The position numbers were made by a program, and so were the translations under genes. 64,000 nt of DNA from Archivesica marissinica (taxonomy: Eukaryota > Mollusca > Bivalvia > Venerida > Vesicomyidae). Shown one piece after another: positions 1 through 13,900 of the stretch; the stretch's first letter is position 1; each line of letters starts with the position of its first letter. The notes beneath the pieces were generated by a model. That model saw only the letters and a list, made by a program, of their open reading frames with translations, was not told the DNA's origin and did not search any database. The stretch lies in contig CM026404.1 in NCBI GenBank assembly GCA_014843695.1, positions 1,880,261-1,944,260 of the forward strand, given 5' to 3'.

Positions 1-652
1 TGAAACACTCGGTATCCATGTACTTCATGAAACACTCGGTATCCATGTACTTCATGAAACACTCGGTATCCATGTACTTCATGAAACACTCGGTATCCAT
101 GTACTTCATGAAACACTCGGTATCCATGAAACACTCGGTATCCATGTACTTCATGAAACACTCGGTATCCATGAAACACTCGGTATCCATGAAACACTCG
201 GTATCCATGTACTTCATGAAACACTCGGTATCCATGAAACACTCGGTATCCATGAAACACTCGGTATCCATGAAACACTCGGTATCCATGAAACACTCGG
301 TATCCATGTACTTCATGAAACACTCGGTATCCATGAAACACTCGGTATCCATGAAACACTCGGTATCCATGTACTTCATGAAACACTCGGTATCCATGAA
401 ACACTCAGTATCCATGTACTTCATGAAACACTCGGTATCCATGTACTTCATGAAACACTCAGTATCCATGTACTTCATGAAACACTCGGTATCCATGTAC
501 TTCATGAAACACTCGGTATCCATGAAACACTCGGTATCCATGAAACACTCGGTATCCATGTACTTCATGAAACACTCGGTATCCATGAAACACTCGGTAT
601 CCATGTACTCCATGAAACACTTTGTATCCTTGTACTCCATGAAACACTCAAA
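1..652. repeat. Minisatellite, 27-bp and 18-bp alternating units
   Basis: Tandem array running off the left edge. The 18-bp unit is ATGAAACACTCGGTATCC; the 27-bp unit has ATGTACTTC added in front. Both lengths are multiples of three and lack stops, so the array reads as a 212-residue open frame on the plus strand. I regard that as an artefact: there is no non-repetitive protein around it. It probably lies in an upstream intron of the SIPA1L-like gene. The last two units before 652 are diverged. Confidence 0.95.
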
Positions 653-1319
653 GTGAAATCAATAGATCAAGGTATATTCCTGAGTAACATTTCTACTTCT
701 CCTTGACGTCGTCATGAGGTTGTGAAATCATGCAGAAACTGGTGGCTCATTTGCGGACCTCGCAAATAGCTGCTCAGTATTATGAATCTTACAAATTTAC
801 CTGAATTCATCCAAATCTACAATATATGATTCAGTGTAGATATTGACCATTCATTTTGTTTTGCCAAAAAAAAGGCACAAAGATTGACTTTTTATTAATT
901 GTTACTGATACCTGTATGACATTGATTTCTTGTTGGTGTATTCCGTACTTACTGGGAAGAAATGTGAATAATTTCATTTCCTGATTTGCCATATATTTTT
1001 AACTGTAAGTGATATTTTTCAGTAGTCTATCGTTCAGCAACTCATCATGCTTAGAACTTTTAGATGCTCTTCATACAGTATAGTACATCATCATCATCAT
1101 CTCCTTCCTCATGTTTAACATCATCTCAATCATCATCATCGGCATCATTGCCGTATTTACTATACACGAGTACCAGTTGCTTTATATAGCTCTAACACAG
1201 AATTTATCTTTTATCCTCAGAATCTTTGCAAAGCACATTAAGCTTAACTCACTTACTGTAGACACAACTGCTAGTCACTGTTCTTGTGTCCCCGTGTGAA
1301 GTGATGCACTCTTCTATTT
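653..1319. other. Unique AT-rich intronic/intergenic sequence
   Basis: No exon with convincing splice sites or protein similarity was found. It contains a short CAT/ATC microsatellite around 1088-1145. Probably intronic. Confidence 0.5.
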
Positions 1320-3085
1320 GCAGTGTGAATCATATACGGTTGTTTCCATGTTGGTGTTTAGGTACTGTACTGTGAATCATATATGGTTGTTTCCATGTTG
1401 GTGTTTAGGTGCTATGAATCAGATATGGTTGTTTCCATGTTGGTGTTTAGGTGCTATGAATCAGATATGGTTGTTTCCATGTTGGTGTTTAGGTGCTATG
1501 AATCAGATATGGTTGTTTCCATGTTGGTGTTTAGGTGCTATGAATCAGATACGGTTGTTTCCATGTTGGTGTTTAGGTGCTATGAATCAGATACGGTTGT
1601 TTCCATGTTGGTGTTTAGGTGCTATGAATCAGATACGGTTGTTTCCATGTTAGTGTTTAGGTGCTATGAATCAGATACGGTTGTTTCCATGTTAGTGTTT
1701 AGGTGCTATGAATCATATACGGTTGTTTCCATGTTGGTGTTTAGGTACTGTGAATCAGTGAATCAGATACGGTTGTCTCCATGTTGGTGTTTAGGTACTG
1801 TGAATCAGTGAATCAGATACGGTTGTTTCCATGTTAGTGTTTAGGTGCTATGAATCATATACGGTTGTTTCCATGTTGGTGTTTAGGTACTGTGAATCAG
1901 TGAATCAGATACAGTTGTTTCCATGTTAGTGTTTAGGTGCTATGAATCATATACGGTTGTTTCCATGTTGGTGTTTAGGTACTGTGAATCAGTGAATCAG
2001 ATACGGTTGTCTCCATGTTAGTGTTTAGGTGCTATGAATCAGATACGGTTGTTTCCATGTTGGTGTTTAGGTACTGTGAATCAGTGAATCATATACGGTT
2101 GTTTCCAATTTTGGTGTTTAGGCACTGGGAATCAGATACGGTTGTTTCCATGTTGGTGTTTAGGTACTGGGAATCAGTGAATCAGATACGGTTGTTTCCA
2201 TGTTGGTGTTTAGGTACTGTGAATCAGTGAATCATATACGGTTGTTTCCAATTTTGGTGTTTAGGTACTATGAATCAGATACGGTTGTTTCCATGTTGGT
2301 GTTTAGGTACTGTGAATCAGTGAATCATATACGGTTGTTTCCAATTTTGGTGTTTAGGCACTGGGAATCAGATACGGTTGTTTCCATGTTGGTGTTTAGG
2401 TACTGGGAATCAGTGAATCAGATACGGTTGTTTCCATGTTGGTGTTTAGGTACTGTGAATCAGTGAATCATATACGGTTGTTTCCAATTTTGGTGTTTAG
2501 GTACTATGAATCAGATACGGTTGTTTCCATGTTGGTGTTTAGGTACTGTGAATCAGTGAATCATATACGGTTGTTTCCAATTTTGGTGTTTAGGCACTGG
2601 GAATCAGATACGGTTGTTTCCATGTTGGTGTTTAGGTACTGGGAATCAGTGAATCAGATACGTTTGTTTCCATGTTGGTGTTTAGGCACTGGGAATCATA
2701 TACGGTTGTTTCCATGTTGGTGTTTAGGTACTGTGAATCAGATACGGTTGTTTCCATGTTGGTGTTTAGGTACTGTGAATCAGATACGGTTGTTTCCATG
2801 TTGGTGTTTAGGTACTGTGAATCGGATACGTTTGTTTCCATGTTGGTATTTAGGTACTGTGAATCAGTGAATCAGATACGGTTGTTTCCAATTTTGGTGT
2901 TTAGGCACTGGGAATCAGATACGGTTGTTTCCATGTTGGTGTTTAGGTACTGTGAATCAGTGAATCATATACGGTTGTTTCCAATTTTGGTGTTTAGGCA
3001 CTGGGAATCAGATACGGTTGTTTCCATGTTGGTGTTTAGGTACTGTGAATCAATGAATCGGATATGGTTGTTTCTATGTTAGGGT
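1320..3085. repeat. Minisatellite, 42-bp unit with 51-bp variants
   Basis: About 40 units built on GGTTGTTTCCATGTTGGTGT followed by TTAGG and a variable GTGAATCAGATAC segment. Longer units carry an extra 9-bp GAATCAGTG-type insertion, and some units have CCAATTTTGG instead of CCATGTTGG (+1 bp), which shifts frame. The pattern changes along the array: simple 42-mers at the left and alternating long/short pairs from about 1740. The open frames inside are repeat artefacts. Confidence 0.95.
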
Positions 3086-3174
3086 TTAGGCATTCAGACT
3101 ACATGTATTCATTATTGTTCAGAGGATTTCATTTTGCAGGATAATATAGGAATGAAAATGTCAAAGTTTTGATT

Positions 3175-4128
3175 GGAGAGCTTCATCCAGTAAAGGAGTA
3201 GAGTTACATATAGTTAATGGATGGGGGAGGGGTAAATGTTGATGTGGTGTACGGAGAGCTTCATCCAGTAAAGGAGTAGAGTTACATATAGTTAATGGAT
3301 GGGGGAGGGGTAAATGTTGATGTGGTGTACGGAGAGCTTCATCCAGTAAAGGAGTAGAGTTACATATAGTTAATGGATGGGGGAGGGGTAAATGTTGATG
3401 TGGTGTACGGAGAGCTTCATCCAGTAAAGGAGTAGAGTTACATATAGTTAATGGATGGGGGAGGGGTAAATGTTGATGTGGTGTACGGAGAGCTTCATCC
3501 AGTAAAGGAGTAGAGTTACATATAGTTAATGGATGGGGGAGGGGTAAATGTTGATGTGGTGTACGGAGAGCTTCATCCAGTAAAGGAGTAGAGTTACATA
3601 TAGTTAATGGATGGGGGAGGGGTAAATGTTGATGTGGTGTACGGAGAGCTTCATCCAGTAAAGGAGTAGAGTTACATATAGTTAATGGATGGGGGAGGGG
3701 TAAATGTTGATGTGGTGTACGGAGAGCTTCATCCAGTAAAGGAGTAGAGTTACATATAGTTAATGGATGGGGGAGGGGTAAATGTTGATGTGGTGTACGG
3801 AGTACATATGGTTTACATATAGTACATGCTGAGATAGATTAATGGATGGGGGAGGGGTAAATGTTGATGTGATGTACGGAGTACATATGGTTTACATATA
3901 GTACATGCTGAGATAGATTAATGGATGGGGGAGGGGTAAATGTTGATGTGATGTACGGAGAGCATCTGGTTTACATATAGTACATGCTGAGATAGATTAA
4001 TGGATGGGGGAGGGGTAAATGTTGATGTGATGTACGGAGTACATATGGTTTACATAGTACATGCTGAGATAGATTAATGGATGGGGGAGGGGTAAATGTT
4101 GATGTGATGTACGGAGAGCATCTGCATG
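3175..4128. repeat. Minisatellite, 78-bp unit grading into a 79-bp variant block
   Basis: Eight near-identical 78-bp units start at 3175, 3253 and so on (GGAGAGCTTCATCCAGTAAA...). From about 3799 the first half of the unit is replaced by a GGAGTACATATGGTTTACAT segment while the second half (TTAATGGATGGGGGAGGGGT...) continues. Two unit types thus share one half, pointing to unequal exchange. The array ends about 220 bp before SIPA1L exon 1. Confidence 0.93.
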
Positions 4129-4350
4129 CCAGATATTTGACAAGTTTCATTTCTATCAGTTTTCGTGTACTTTGTATCAGGAAGATAATTATTTATGCAT
4201 AATCCATAGTTAAATCTTATTACGAATGAAAATTTCTTTTAAATCAATGAAAACTGGTAGGAATGAAACTAGTGTAAGTGTTGTTTTAGATGCTTACCTG
4301 ACTGTTTATACAAGGTGTAGAGATGTAACAGTGTAAAATTGCATTGGCAG

Positions 4351-4908
4351 GGGTGTGGTAAACTTACACGCTAACCATCACTACTCCTCATTCCCCGCCC
4401 TCAATGCCGTCATACAAGCGGAATACTCGCACCACAAGAGGCAAACACGCTCATCCAGCAGCTCCAGCGATCCCTTCTTGTCACCCATATCACCCGTGGC
4501 ACCGATGGACCTCATGCCGCCGAAGGAGGTACTTCCTATAAATGGCAAGGATTCGCAGCAGCAGTATCAAAGGGAACAGAAAGACGTGAATATCACGCAC
4601 CACCGCAAGCATAGGGAACCGCCGGAACTGCTGCACCAACTCTCGAGAGATTCACACGACTCTTCCTACCAAAACAGTCCAAGGGAGATGACTCCGAAAG
4701 ATGTTGAGGAACGCTGGGAACTAAGGGAGATTACTAGAAAGGATGGCCAGGAAAGTCAAGATTTAAGGAGTAGTTTGGAGCAACAGGAGGTGGAGTTTGT
4801 ACACGAGAGAGAATCTTCCATGTCGTCGTCACACAGCCAGACTAGTCAGCGCAGCTCTAACACTCTGCCTCATCAGAAAAAATCCTCATCAACATCCTCC
4901 GATCATAG
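4351..4908 (+). CDS. SIPA1L: SIPA1L exon 1 of window
   Basis: Acceptor GCATTGGCAG at 4341-4350; donor at 4909 (CATAG|GTACAT). One base completes a codon from an upstream exon, then GVVNLHANHHYSSF and so on, 185 codons plus 2 nt. Composition is Ser, Gln, Glu and His rich, with a poly-Ser stretch and charged repeats, consistent with a disordered linker. The open frame continues past the donor to 4996, but that tail is intronic: the next exon picks up the frame with AG|A (Arg). Confidence 0.85.
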
Positions 4909-7900
4909 GTACATTAGCAGGATAGTTCATTATATACTTTGTTTAAATCAAAATTGTACTTTACCTTTTATTTGGACACCTAAAAGGGATTCTTAGAACT
5001 TTGTTTAAACAATTTGAATCTTGTTTTATTTAGAAAACCGCACACTTTCTGTTTCTACTTTTCTACATTTCTTTTAGCAATTTAACAATAGTGCACCAGT
5101 TTCAGTTATGCATGAATACTTACAGCATTTATAATATATCACTTATTTTGCATGCACATTCAGTAACTATACAATGAATCAGTATTAACCCTTTACCGCT
5201 ACGCCGCGTCTGATCAGGATCTATATTGTTTCCTATTCAGTCAATTGTTTTAGTTCCACTATCCGAATAGCAAACAGCATAGAGCCTGATCAGATGGCAT
5301 GTTCTGTGCCGTCTGATCTGGCTCTATGCTGTTTGCAATAGTGATTTTATCTGCCGCTAGCGTGCAAAGGGTTAATCTGCAAGTTATTGTTAGGCATGAA
5401 GTAACCTGCTGCATGTGTATATATAATACAACTTGTATAAATATATCATTAAATCTCTTACCTACTTTGATCAATGGCTGTGTATACCTCTATCTATATA
5501 CAGTTTCATTGACTTTAAGTGCATACATCTGCTAAATGAGTCACCACAATACTTTATTACCTGAAGGTTGGTGGTTCTACCCTATGTGCCCAATTTGAAA
5601 TGATGAAGAGAGTGGCACCAGCTGCCTTCCTCTACTACCTAAGGCTGCCATGTCACTGCATATCTGTATAGGTGTTTGTATGACTCTCGGGTCCCGGTTT
5701 GCAATGATGAAGAGAGTGGCATCAGCTGCCTTCCTCTACTACCTAAGGCTGCCATGTCACTGCATATCTGTATAGGTGTTTGTATGACTCTCGGGTCCCG
5801 GTTTGCAATGATGAAGAGAGTGGCACCAGCTGCCTTCCTCTACTACCTAAGGCTGCCATGTCATTGCATATCTGTATAGGTGTTTGTATGACTCTCGGGT
5901 CCCGGTTTGCAATGATGAAGAGAGTGGCACCAGCTGCCTTCCTCTACTACCTAAGGCTGCCATGTCATTGCATATCTGTATAGGTGTTTGTATGACTCTC
6001 GGGTCCCGGTTTGCAATGATGAAGAGAGTGGCACCAGCTGCCTTCCTCTACTACCTAAGGCTGCCATGTCATTGCATATCTGTATAGGTGTTTGTATGAC
6101 TCTCGGGTCCCGGTTTGCAATGATGAAGAGAGTGGCACCAGCTGCCTTCCTCTACTACCTAAGGCTGCCATGTCATTGCATATCTGTATAGGTGTTTGTA
6201 TGACTCTCGGGTCCCGGTTTGCAATGATGAAGAGAGTGGCACCAGCTGCCTTCCTCTACTACCTAAGGCTGCCATGTCATTGCATATCTGTATAGGTGTT
6301 TGTATGACTCTCGGGTCCCGGTTTGCAATGATGAAGAGAGTGGCACCAGCTGCCTTCCTCTACTACCTAAGGCTGCCATGTCATTGCATATCTGTATAGG
6401 TGTTTGTATGACTCTCGGGTCCCGGTTTGCAATGGATTTCTTATTTTAGTTTAATCGTATTTTATTTATTTTATACAAATTTTGTTTAGCTCGATTGCGA
6501 AACAAATCCTTACAACTTATATTAATCACTTTCAAGACCTCATTCCACAATAGTAACTGCTGCAACAGGGCTCAAACTCCAGGCTTTTCGCACCTGAAGC
6601 GAAAGCGCTATCACTGCACTATCATGACTTGCACAATATTGTATTTGTATACATATACACAATCATACAAGCATTACATTCATACATAAATGGTTTCCAC
6701 CACAAGTTATAACAACATTAGATTCAGTCCTCTCCATTGTAGCCGTCTCCGTGGCCTAGTGGTTAAGGCGTCCGCCTACGGAGCGGGAGGTTGAATGTTC
6801 GAATCTCGTCAGGGGTTCATTCTGATATGGCCGGTTGGTGAGCCGCCAGCTAGTTAAATAATGGTTAGTTTATACAAATTTATTTTAGCTCGATTGCGAA
6901 ACAAGTTCTTATAACTTATATTAATCACTCTCGAGACCTCATTCCTGATGGAATCCATCGCCACGAGGGAGAAAGAAGAGGCAATGTGGAATTTAAATGC
7001 CTTGCCTAAGGGCATAATCGTAACGGCTCCAGCGGGGCTCGAACTCCTGATCTTTTGCACCTGAAGCGAACGTGCATCCACTGCGCTATCAGACTTCCAC
7101 CACAAATATTGGTTACCGATTGCCTACCAGCCTGGCATACAAGCATAGGATTCGGGAAGTACTGATGTTCATAAAAAGAGGTGTCTCATAAGTCAGAAAT
7201 GGCTGGCCCTTTAAATAGGGGTGACACTATAATAAACAAACACACTTTTACTTTTGTAGCAGATAAATAGCTTGTGGTTCATTTAGTATTAAAAATGTAA
7301 GTGTGTTGAATAATGCAATGACATTCTAAGTATAGAATTAATGTTTTATAGAGGAGAAAAATATACACGTGAAGAAAATGGACAAGTCCCATGTCATGAA
7401 AGTAAACTATATAACTAGGTTTCTAGTATTCTAATACCAATTTCAAATGGCAATACAAAACCTATATACATTGTACACGGTTAATAGCATAGATTATAAA
7501 TGAATTATTGGCTTACCATAGACCAATTACTCTGCTAGAATTTACTTTACAACTACCAGTATTATCAACATATAGATTCATGCACCAATTATTTATCCTG
7601 TGATAAGTTTGTCATTTTATGCACCCAACACTTGTTTCCAATCATACACTGTTTGTAATTACCACCTCTATATGCCTTCATCAGTTTGTAGAGCACTCCC
7701 TCCAGTTGTACTTGCCCTCCTTCATCAGTTTGTAGAGCACTCCCTCCAGTTGTACTTACCCTCCTTCATCAGTTTGTAGAGCACTCCCTCCAGTTGTACT
7801 TACCCTCTATATGCCTTCATCAGTTTGTAGAGCACTCCCTCCAGTTGTACTTACCCTCCTTCATCAGTTTGTAGAGCACTCCCTCCAGTTGTACTTACCC

Positions 7901-10900
7901 TCTATATGCCTTCATCAGTTTGTAGAGCACTCCCTCCAGTTGTACTTACCCTCCTTCATCAGTTTGTAGAGCACTCCCTCCAGTTGTACTTACCCTCTAT
8001 ATGCCTTCATCAGTTTGTAGAGCACTCCCTCCAGTTGTACTTACCCTCCTTCATCAGTTTGTAGAGCACTCCCTCCAGTTGTACTTACCCTCTATATGCC
8101 TTCATCAGTTTGTAGAGCACTCCCTCCAGTTGTACTTACCCTCCTTCATCAGTTTGTAGAGCACTCCCTCCAGTTGTACTTACCCTCCTTCATCAGTTTG
8201 TAGAGCACTCCCTCCAGTTGTACTTACCCTCCTTCATCAGTTTGTAGAGCACTCCCTCCAGTTGTACTTACCCTCCTTCATCAGTTTGTAGAGCACTCCC
8301 TCCAGTTGTACTTACCCTCCTTCATCAGTTTGTAGAGCACTCCCTCCAGTTGTACTTACCCTCCTTCATCAGTTTGTAGAGCACTCCCTCCAGTTGTACT
8401 TACCCTCCTTCATCAGTTTGTAGAGCACTCCCTCCAGTTGTACTTACCCTCCTTCATCAGTTTGTAGAGCACTCCCTCCAGTTGTACTTACCCTCCTTCA
8501 TCAGTTTGTAGAGCACTCCCTCCAGTTGTACTTACCCTCCTTCATCAGTTTGTAGAGCACTCCCTCCAGTTGTACTTACCCTCCTTCATCAGTTTGTAGA
8601 GCACTCCCTCCAGTTGTACTTACCCTCCTTCATCAGTTTGTAGAGCACTCCCTCCAGTTGTACTTACCCTCCTTCATCAGTTTGTAGAGCACTCCCTCCA
8701 GTTGTACTTGCCCTCCTTCATCAGTCTGTAGAGCACTCCCTCCAGTTGTACTTACCCTCCTTCATCAGTTTGTAGAGCACTCCCTCCAGTTGTACTTACC
8801 CTCTATATGCCTTCATCAGTTTGTAGAGCACTCCCTCCAGTTGTACTTACCCTCCTTCATCAGTTTGTAGAGCACTCCCTCCAGTTGTACTTACCCTCTA
8901 TATGCCTTCATCAGTTTGTAGAGCACTCCCTCCAGTTGTACTTGCCCTCCTTCATCAGTTTGTAGAGCACTCCCTCCAGTTGTACTTGCCCTCCTTCATC
9001 AGTTAGTAGAGCACTCCCTCCAGTTGTACTTACCCTCCTTCATCAGTTTGTAGAGCACTCCCTCCAGTTGTACTTACCCTCCTTCATCAGTTTGTAGAGC
9101 ACTCCCTCCAGTTGTACTTACCCTCCTTCATCAGTTTGTAGAGCACTCCCTCCAGTTGTACTTACCCTCCTTCATCAGTTTGTAGAGCACTCCCTCCAGT
9201 TGTACTTACCCTCCTTCATCAGTTTGTAGAGCACTCCCTCCAGTTGTACTTACCCTCTATATGCCTTCATCAGTTTGTAGAGCACTCCCTCCAGTTGTAC
9301 TTCTCTATATGCCTTCATCAGTTTGTAGAGCACTCCCTCCAGTTGTACTTACCCTCCTTCATCAGTTTGTAGAGCACTCCCTCCAGTTGTACTTACCCTC
9401 CTTCATCAGTTTGTAGAGCACTCCCTCCAGTTGTACTTGCCCTCCTTCATCAGTCTGTAGAGCACTCCCTCCAGTTGTACTTACCCTCCTTCATCAGTTT
9501 GTAGAGCACTCCCTCCAGTTGTACTTACCCTCCTTCATCAGTTTGTAGAGCACTCCCTCCAGTTGTACTTACCCTCTATATACTCACATGTGTGTTTTAC
9601 GTTTATTTATCGTCGCTACCGGTTGCCCATATGAGCGACGCCTCCTGAAGAGATTAGTTATTTTAGATTTTGGAGGGTAGTGCATGATACAGACAGAGAC
9701 TCATTCCAGAATCTCCTCTGGTTCTTTTACGTGCACGGTGTAAAGCACCGACACGAGACCTCGGTTTAACGTCCCATCTGAAAGACTGTTAATTTTATTA
9801 GGGTCAGACGGGGGATCGAACCTGCGATCCCTGGATTACCAGGATATACTCACAGGTTTCAGTTTGTAGTATTATCTTCTTTGAAAAACTGTAGTCCGGA
9901 TCAATATTATAAAACTGTAGACCGGATCAATATTATAAAACTGTAGACCGGATCAATATTATAAAACTGTAGACCAGATCAATATTATAAAACTGTAGAC
10001 CGGATCAATATTATAAAACTGTAGACCGGATCAATATTAGTATGCTTGATAATAGTAGTTGCATTAGCATATTTCAACAGATTGTAAGCAGTACACCTGT
10101 TTATTATTTTGATGAGTAAAACAAAAGTTTGTCCAATTTATTGTTTTTGCAAGCTGATACTTTTGGTATCTGTGTTTGAAGAAAACCAATATTTATCTTG
10201 ATTTTTGGACATTTTATACCATTGACTTATTGTTAAGAACAGTGCCTATTGTCATTTCCTGTTTGCAAATATTCTTCCTCTATGGGACTTTAATGATTTG
10301 CAAATATTCTTCCATTATGGGACTTTAATGAATCTTTTTCATTTTGTCGATAGAGGCGAGATGAAATCTCCACCCAATAGAGCGTTCTACCTCACGGAGT
10401 CCACCACCTGGTCATCATCGAGCCTGCCCCGCGGTACCACCAACATTGTGCTGTCTGGTGGCTACCATGTTTACCAGGACTCTACCGTGTCATCAGGACG
10501 GGGTTCATTGTTTGAGGGCAGAGACACTGTGGACCAATATGGGTCAAACTCGCGCGGTTTAGATGACAGTAGTTACGGTACCTTGGAGGACCGACACAAG
10601 CGCAGCGATTCCAAGGATAGTCTGGACCAACTTGGTACGTTCCTTTTCCATTAAAGCTAGGGATGGCAACGAAAGGCAAAAAACGGTATTTGAATATTCG
10701 ATTGGCCACACAACCTCTTACATGTCGTAGCTTCAGGACCCTACATAATTTTCCTCTCATCCGGTCGTGTGTCTGGCACGTGTATATGTACACACTCTCC
10801 ACAAGATTCAGATTAATTGATTTTATACCTGCTTCAAATAATAAAGTTATTATTAAATGATTATTATTTGAAGCGAGTGGAAATGTAATGTCCTGATTGT

Positions 10901-13900
10901 CGGCCATGTATACAAAGATCATGTTTTTCATAGTTTAATGATGCAGCAAACAGCATGGTATTACATGTATATACATAGTTTAATGATCCAGCAAACAGCA
11001 TGGTATTACATGTATGTACATAGTTTAATGATCCAGCAAACAGCATGGTATTACATGTATGTACATTGTAGTCATACTATCTGTGACAAATTCTGGCTCA
11101 ATTAAATTCCCATGTGTCAATAATATGAGCAAATATACATGTTATCAAAATGTCAGCTGTGTATCGGGGATCCCAAATTACATCATAATGTATCACATAG
11201 CAAGGAGAAATAAAGAGGATGACTTAAATGTGTTAACATCAAATGTTCCGACAAGGGGACAGTCATGCTTTTAGTGCGAAACTGGGAATCTTGTCTTTTT
11301 TCACGGGGTACAATTATTATTTGCACATGTCCTCTGACTATAGTCCGTCAAATAGAGCGCATAGCATTAATCAATTATTAGTGCATGTAATTATGAGCAA
11401 CGTGTCATCACCTGCCTTTGTTAATTGGAGCCAAATGCAGCCATTGTTCACACCTCATGGGTCGAACGCTGGGGCCATGTTTTTGTTTTTGAATTTTACT
11501 TGATTGAAAATTAAAACAAAGAACTATTTAATTGTAATTTATTGAAATTTTAATTGAAAACCTTAAAATCCATTGTTTTAATATTTGAATATATGTCGAA
11601 TTCCTTCGTGTGAGGAAGCTATTCAGCTGACTTGTGGTAGGTCTGTGGTTCTGTCTGGGTGCCCATCATTGGAGGGTACCAGTATCTTCCTCCACCAGTG
11701 ATAGCCGGGGAGTGGCAGTATATCCGAAGCTGTTGGTGCAACTTTAAACGCCAACAAACAGATATTTGTTCCACACAGTTTTGGTTACATTTTAATTGTC
11801 CATAATCCAGTATCAATGAAGTACACAGTCTATAGCTGTATGCAATGCTATGTAACAAAGACACTATACACTTGTAATGTATATTAATTACTTACGGCCA
11901 GTTTTCAGTTTTCAAAGGAAATGCAATTGTGTGTGTATTGTTGTGTAATTTATTAATCTTGACAAATCAACAATAGAAAAGTGCACGACTATTCACTGAT
12001 TATAGCAAATGATATTGTATTTGATATTGCTTTTCTATTCACTACAATATTTCACGACTGAACTCTTTATATCAGAAACTCTTGAATTTAAATTTTGGCA
12101 GCTAAAACTATGTCATGAAAGTTTGCCAAAATGTTTTTGTAATGATCCTCAAAGTAGTGATACATTGTGTAAGACACTAACCTGTGATTGTATAAGTTTA
12201 TAGAAGTAGAATGCTTTATCAGCACTCTACAGATTGTCATTTGTTGGTGCACATGTTGCGGATAACTTGTATAATAATTATGTAGCATACGGTAATGGTT
12301 ATTTTAATGTTATTTCATCAGCAAACTCTGCCTGATTTACATTCGAACATTTAGATGAGGATTTATATTGTTTTAAACAATATTTTACATGTTATAGAAT
12401 CAACCTGTGGTGTGTTTATTGGGGGTATACAATACATGTGTGTGGGAGCTGTGGTGTGTTTATTGGGGGTATATAATACATGTGTGTGGGAGCTGTGGTG
12501 TGTTTATTGGGGGTATATAATACATGTGTGTGGGAGCTGTGGTGTGTTTATTGGGGGTATACAATACATCTTGGCTGTTTAATGTGTGTGGGAGCCGTGG
12601 TGTGTTTATTGGGGGTATATAATACATCTTGGTTGTTTAATGTGTGTGGGAGCTGTGGTGTGTTTATTGGGGGTATATAATACATGTGTGTGGGAGCTGT
12701 GGTGTGTTTATTGGGGGTATATAATACATGTGTGTGGGAGCTGTGGTATGTTTATTGGGGGTATGCAATACATCTTGGTTGTTTAATGTGTGTGGGAGCT
12801 GTGGTGTGTTTATTGGGGGTATATAATACATGTGTGTGGGAGCTGTGGTGTGTTTATTGGGGGTATATAATACATGTGTGTGGGAGCTGTAGTGTGTTTA
12901 TTGGGGGTATACAATACATCTTGGTTGTTTAATGTGTATGGGAGCCGTGGTGTGTTTATTGGGGGTATATAATACATCTTGGTTGTTTAATGTGTGTGGG
13001 AGCTGTGGTGTGTTTATTGGGGGTATATAATACATCTTGGTTGTTTAATGTGTGTGGGAGCCGTGGTGTGTTTATTGGGGGTATATAATACATCTTGGTT
13101 GTTTAATGTGTGTGGGAGCTGTGGTGTGTTTATTGGGGGTATATAATACATCTTGGTTGTTTAATGTGTGTGGGAGCCGTGGTGTGTTTATTGGGGGTAT
13201 ATAATACATCTTGGTTGTTTAATGTGTGTGGGAGCTGTGGTGTGTTTATTGGGGGTATATAATACATCTTGGTTGTTTAATGTGTGTGGGAGCCGTGGTG
13301 TGTTTATTGGGGGTATATAATACATCTTGGTTGTTTAATGTGTGTGGGAGCTGTGGTGTGGTTATTGGGGGTATACAATACATCTTGGTTGTTTAATGTG
13401 TGTGGGAGCCATGTTGTGTTTATTAGGGGTATACAATACATCTTGGTTGTTTAATGTGTGTGGGAGCCATGTTGTGTTTATTAGGGGTATACAATACATC
13501 TTGGTTGTTTAATGTGTGTGGGAGCCATGTTGTGTTTATTAGGGGTATACAATACATCTTGGTTGTTTAATGTGTGTGGGAGCTGTGTTGTGTTTATTGG
13601 GGGGGTATACAATACATCTTGGTTGTTAATGTGTGTGGGAGCCGTGGTGTGTTTATTGGGGGTATATAATACATCTTGGTTGTTTAATGTGTGTGGGAGC
13701 TGTGTTGTGTTTATTGGGGGTATATAATACATCTTGGTTGTTTAATGTGTGTGGGAGCCGTGGTGTGTTTATTGGGGGGGTATACAATACATCTTGGCTG
13801 TTTAATGTGTGTGGGAGCTGGGGTGTGTTTATTGGGGGTATATAATACATCTTGGTTGTTTAATGTGTGTGGGAGCTGTGGTGTGTTTATTGGGGGTATA

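Noticed and set aside
18..656. 212-residue plus-strand frame (MYFMKHSVS repeats)
   Set aside because: 27/18-bp array; no flanking coding sequence, unit lengths are multiples of three by chance.
4909..4996. Extension of SIPA1L exon 1 to the stop at 4996
   Set aside because: A GT donor at 4909 joins in phase to exon 2; the extension is AT-rich with no similarity.
6742..6820. Functional tRNA gene at SINE heads (also 21050, 42462, 50067, 58840, 62030)
   Set aside because: A and B boxes are present but each is followed by a shared body and AT-rich tail and occurs in several diverged copies; most lack a paired acceptor stem.
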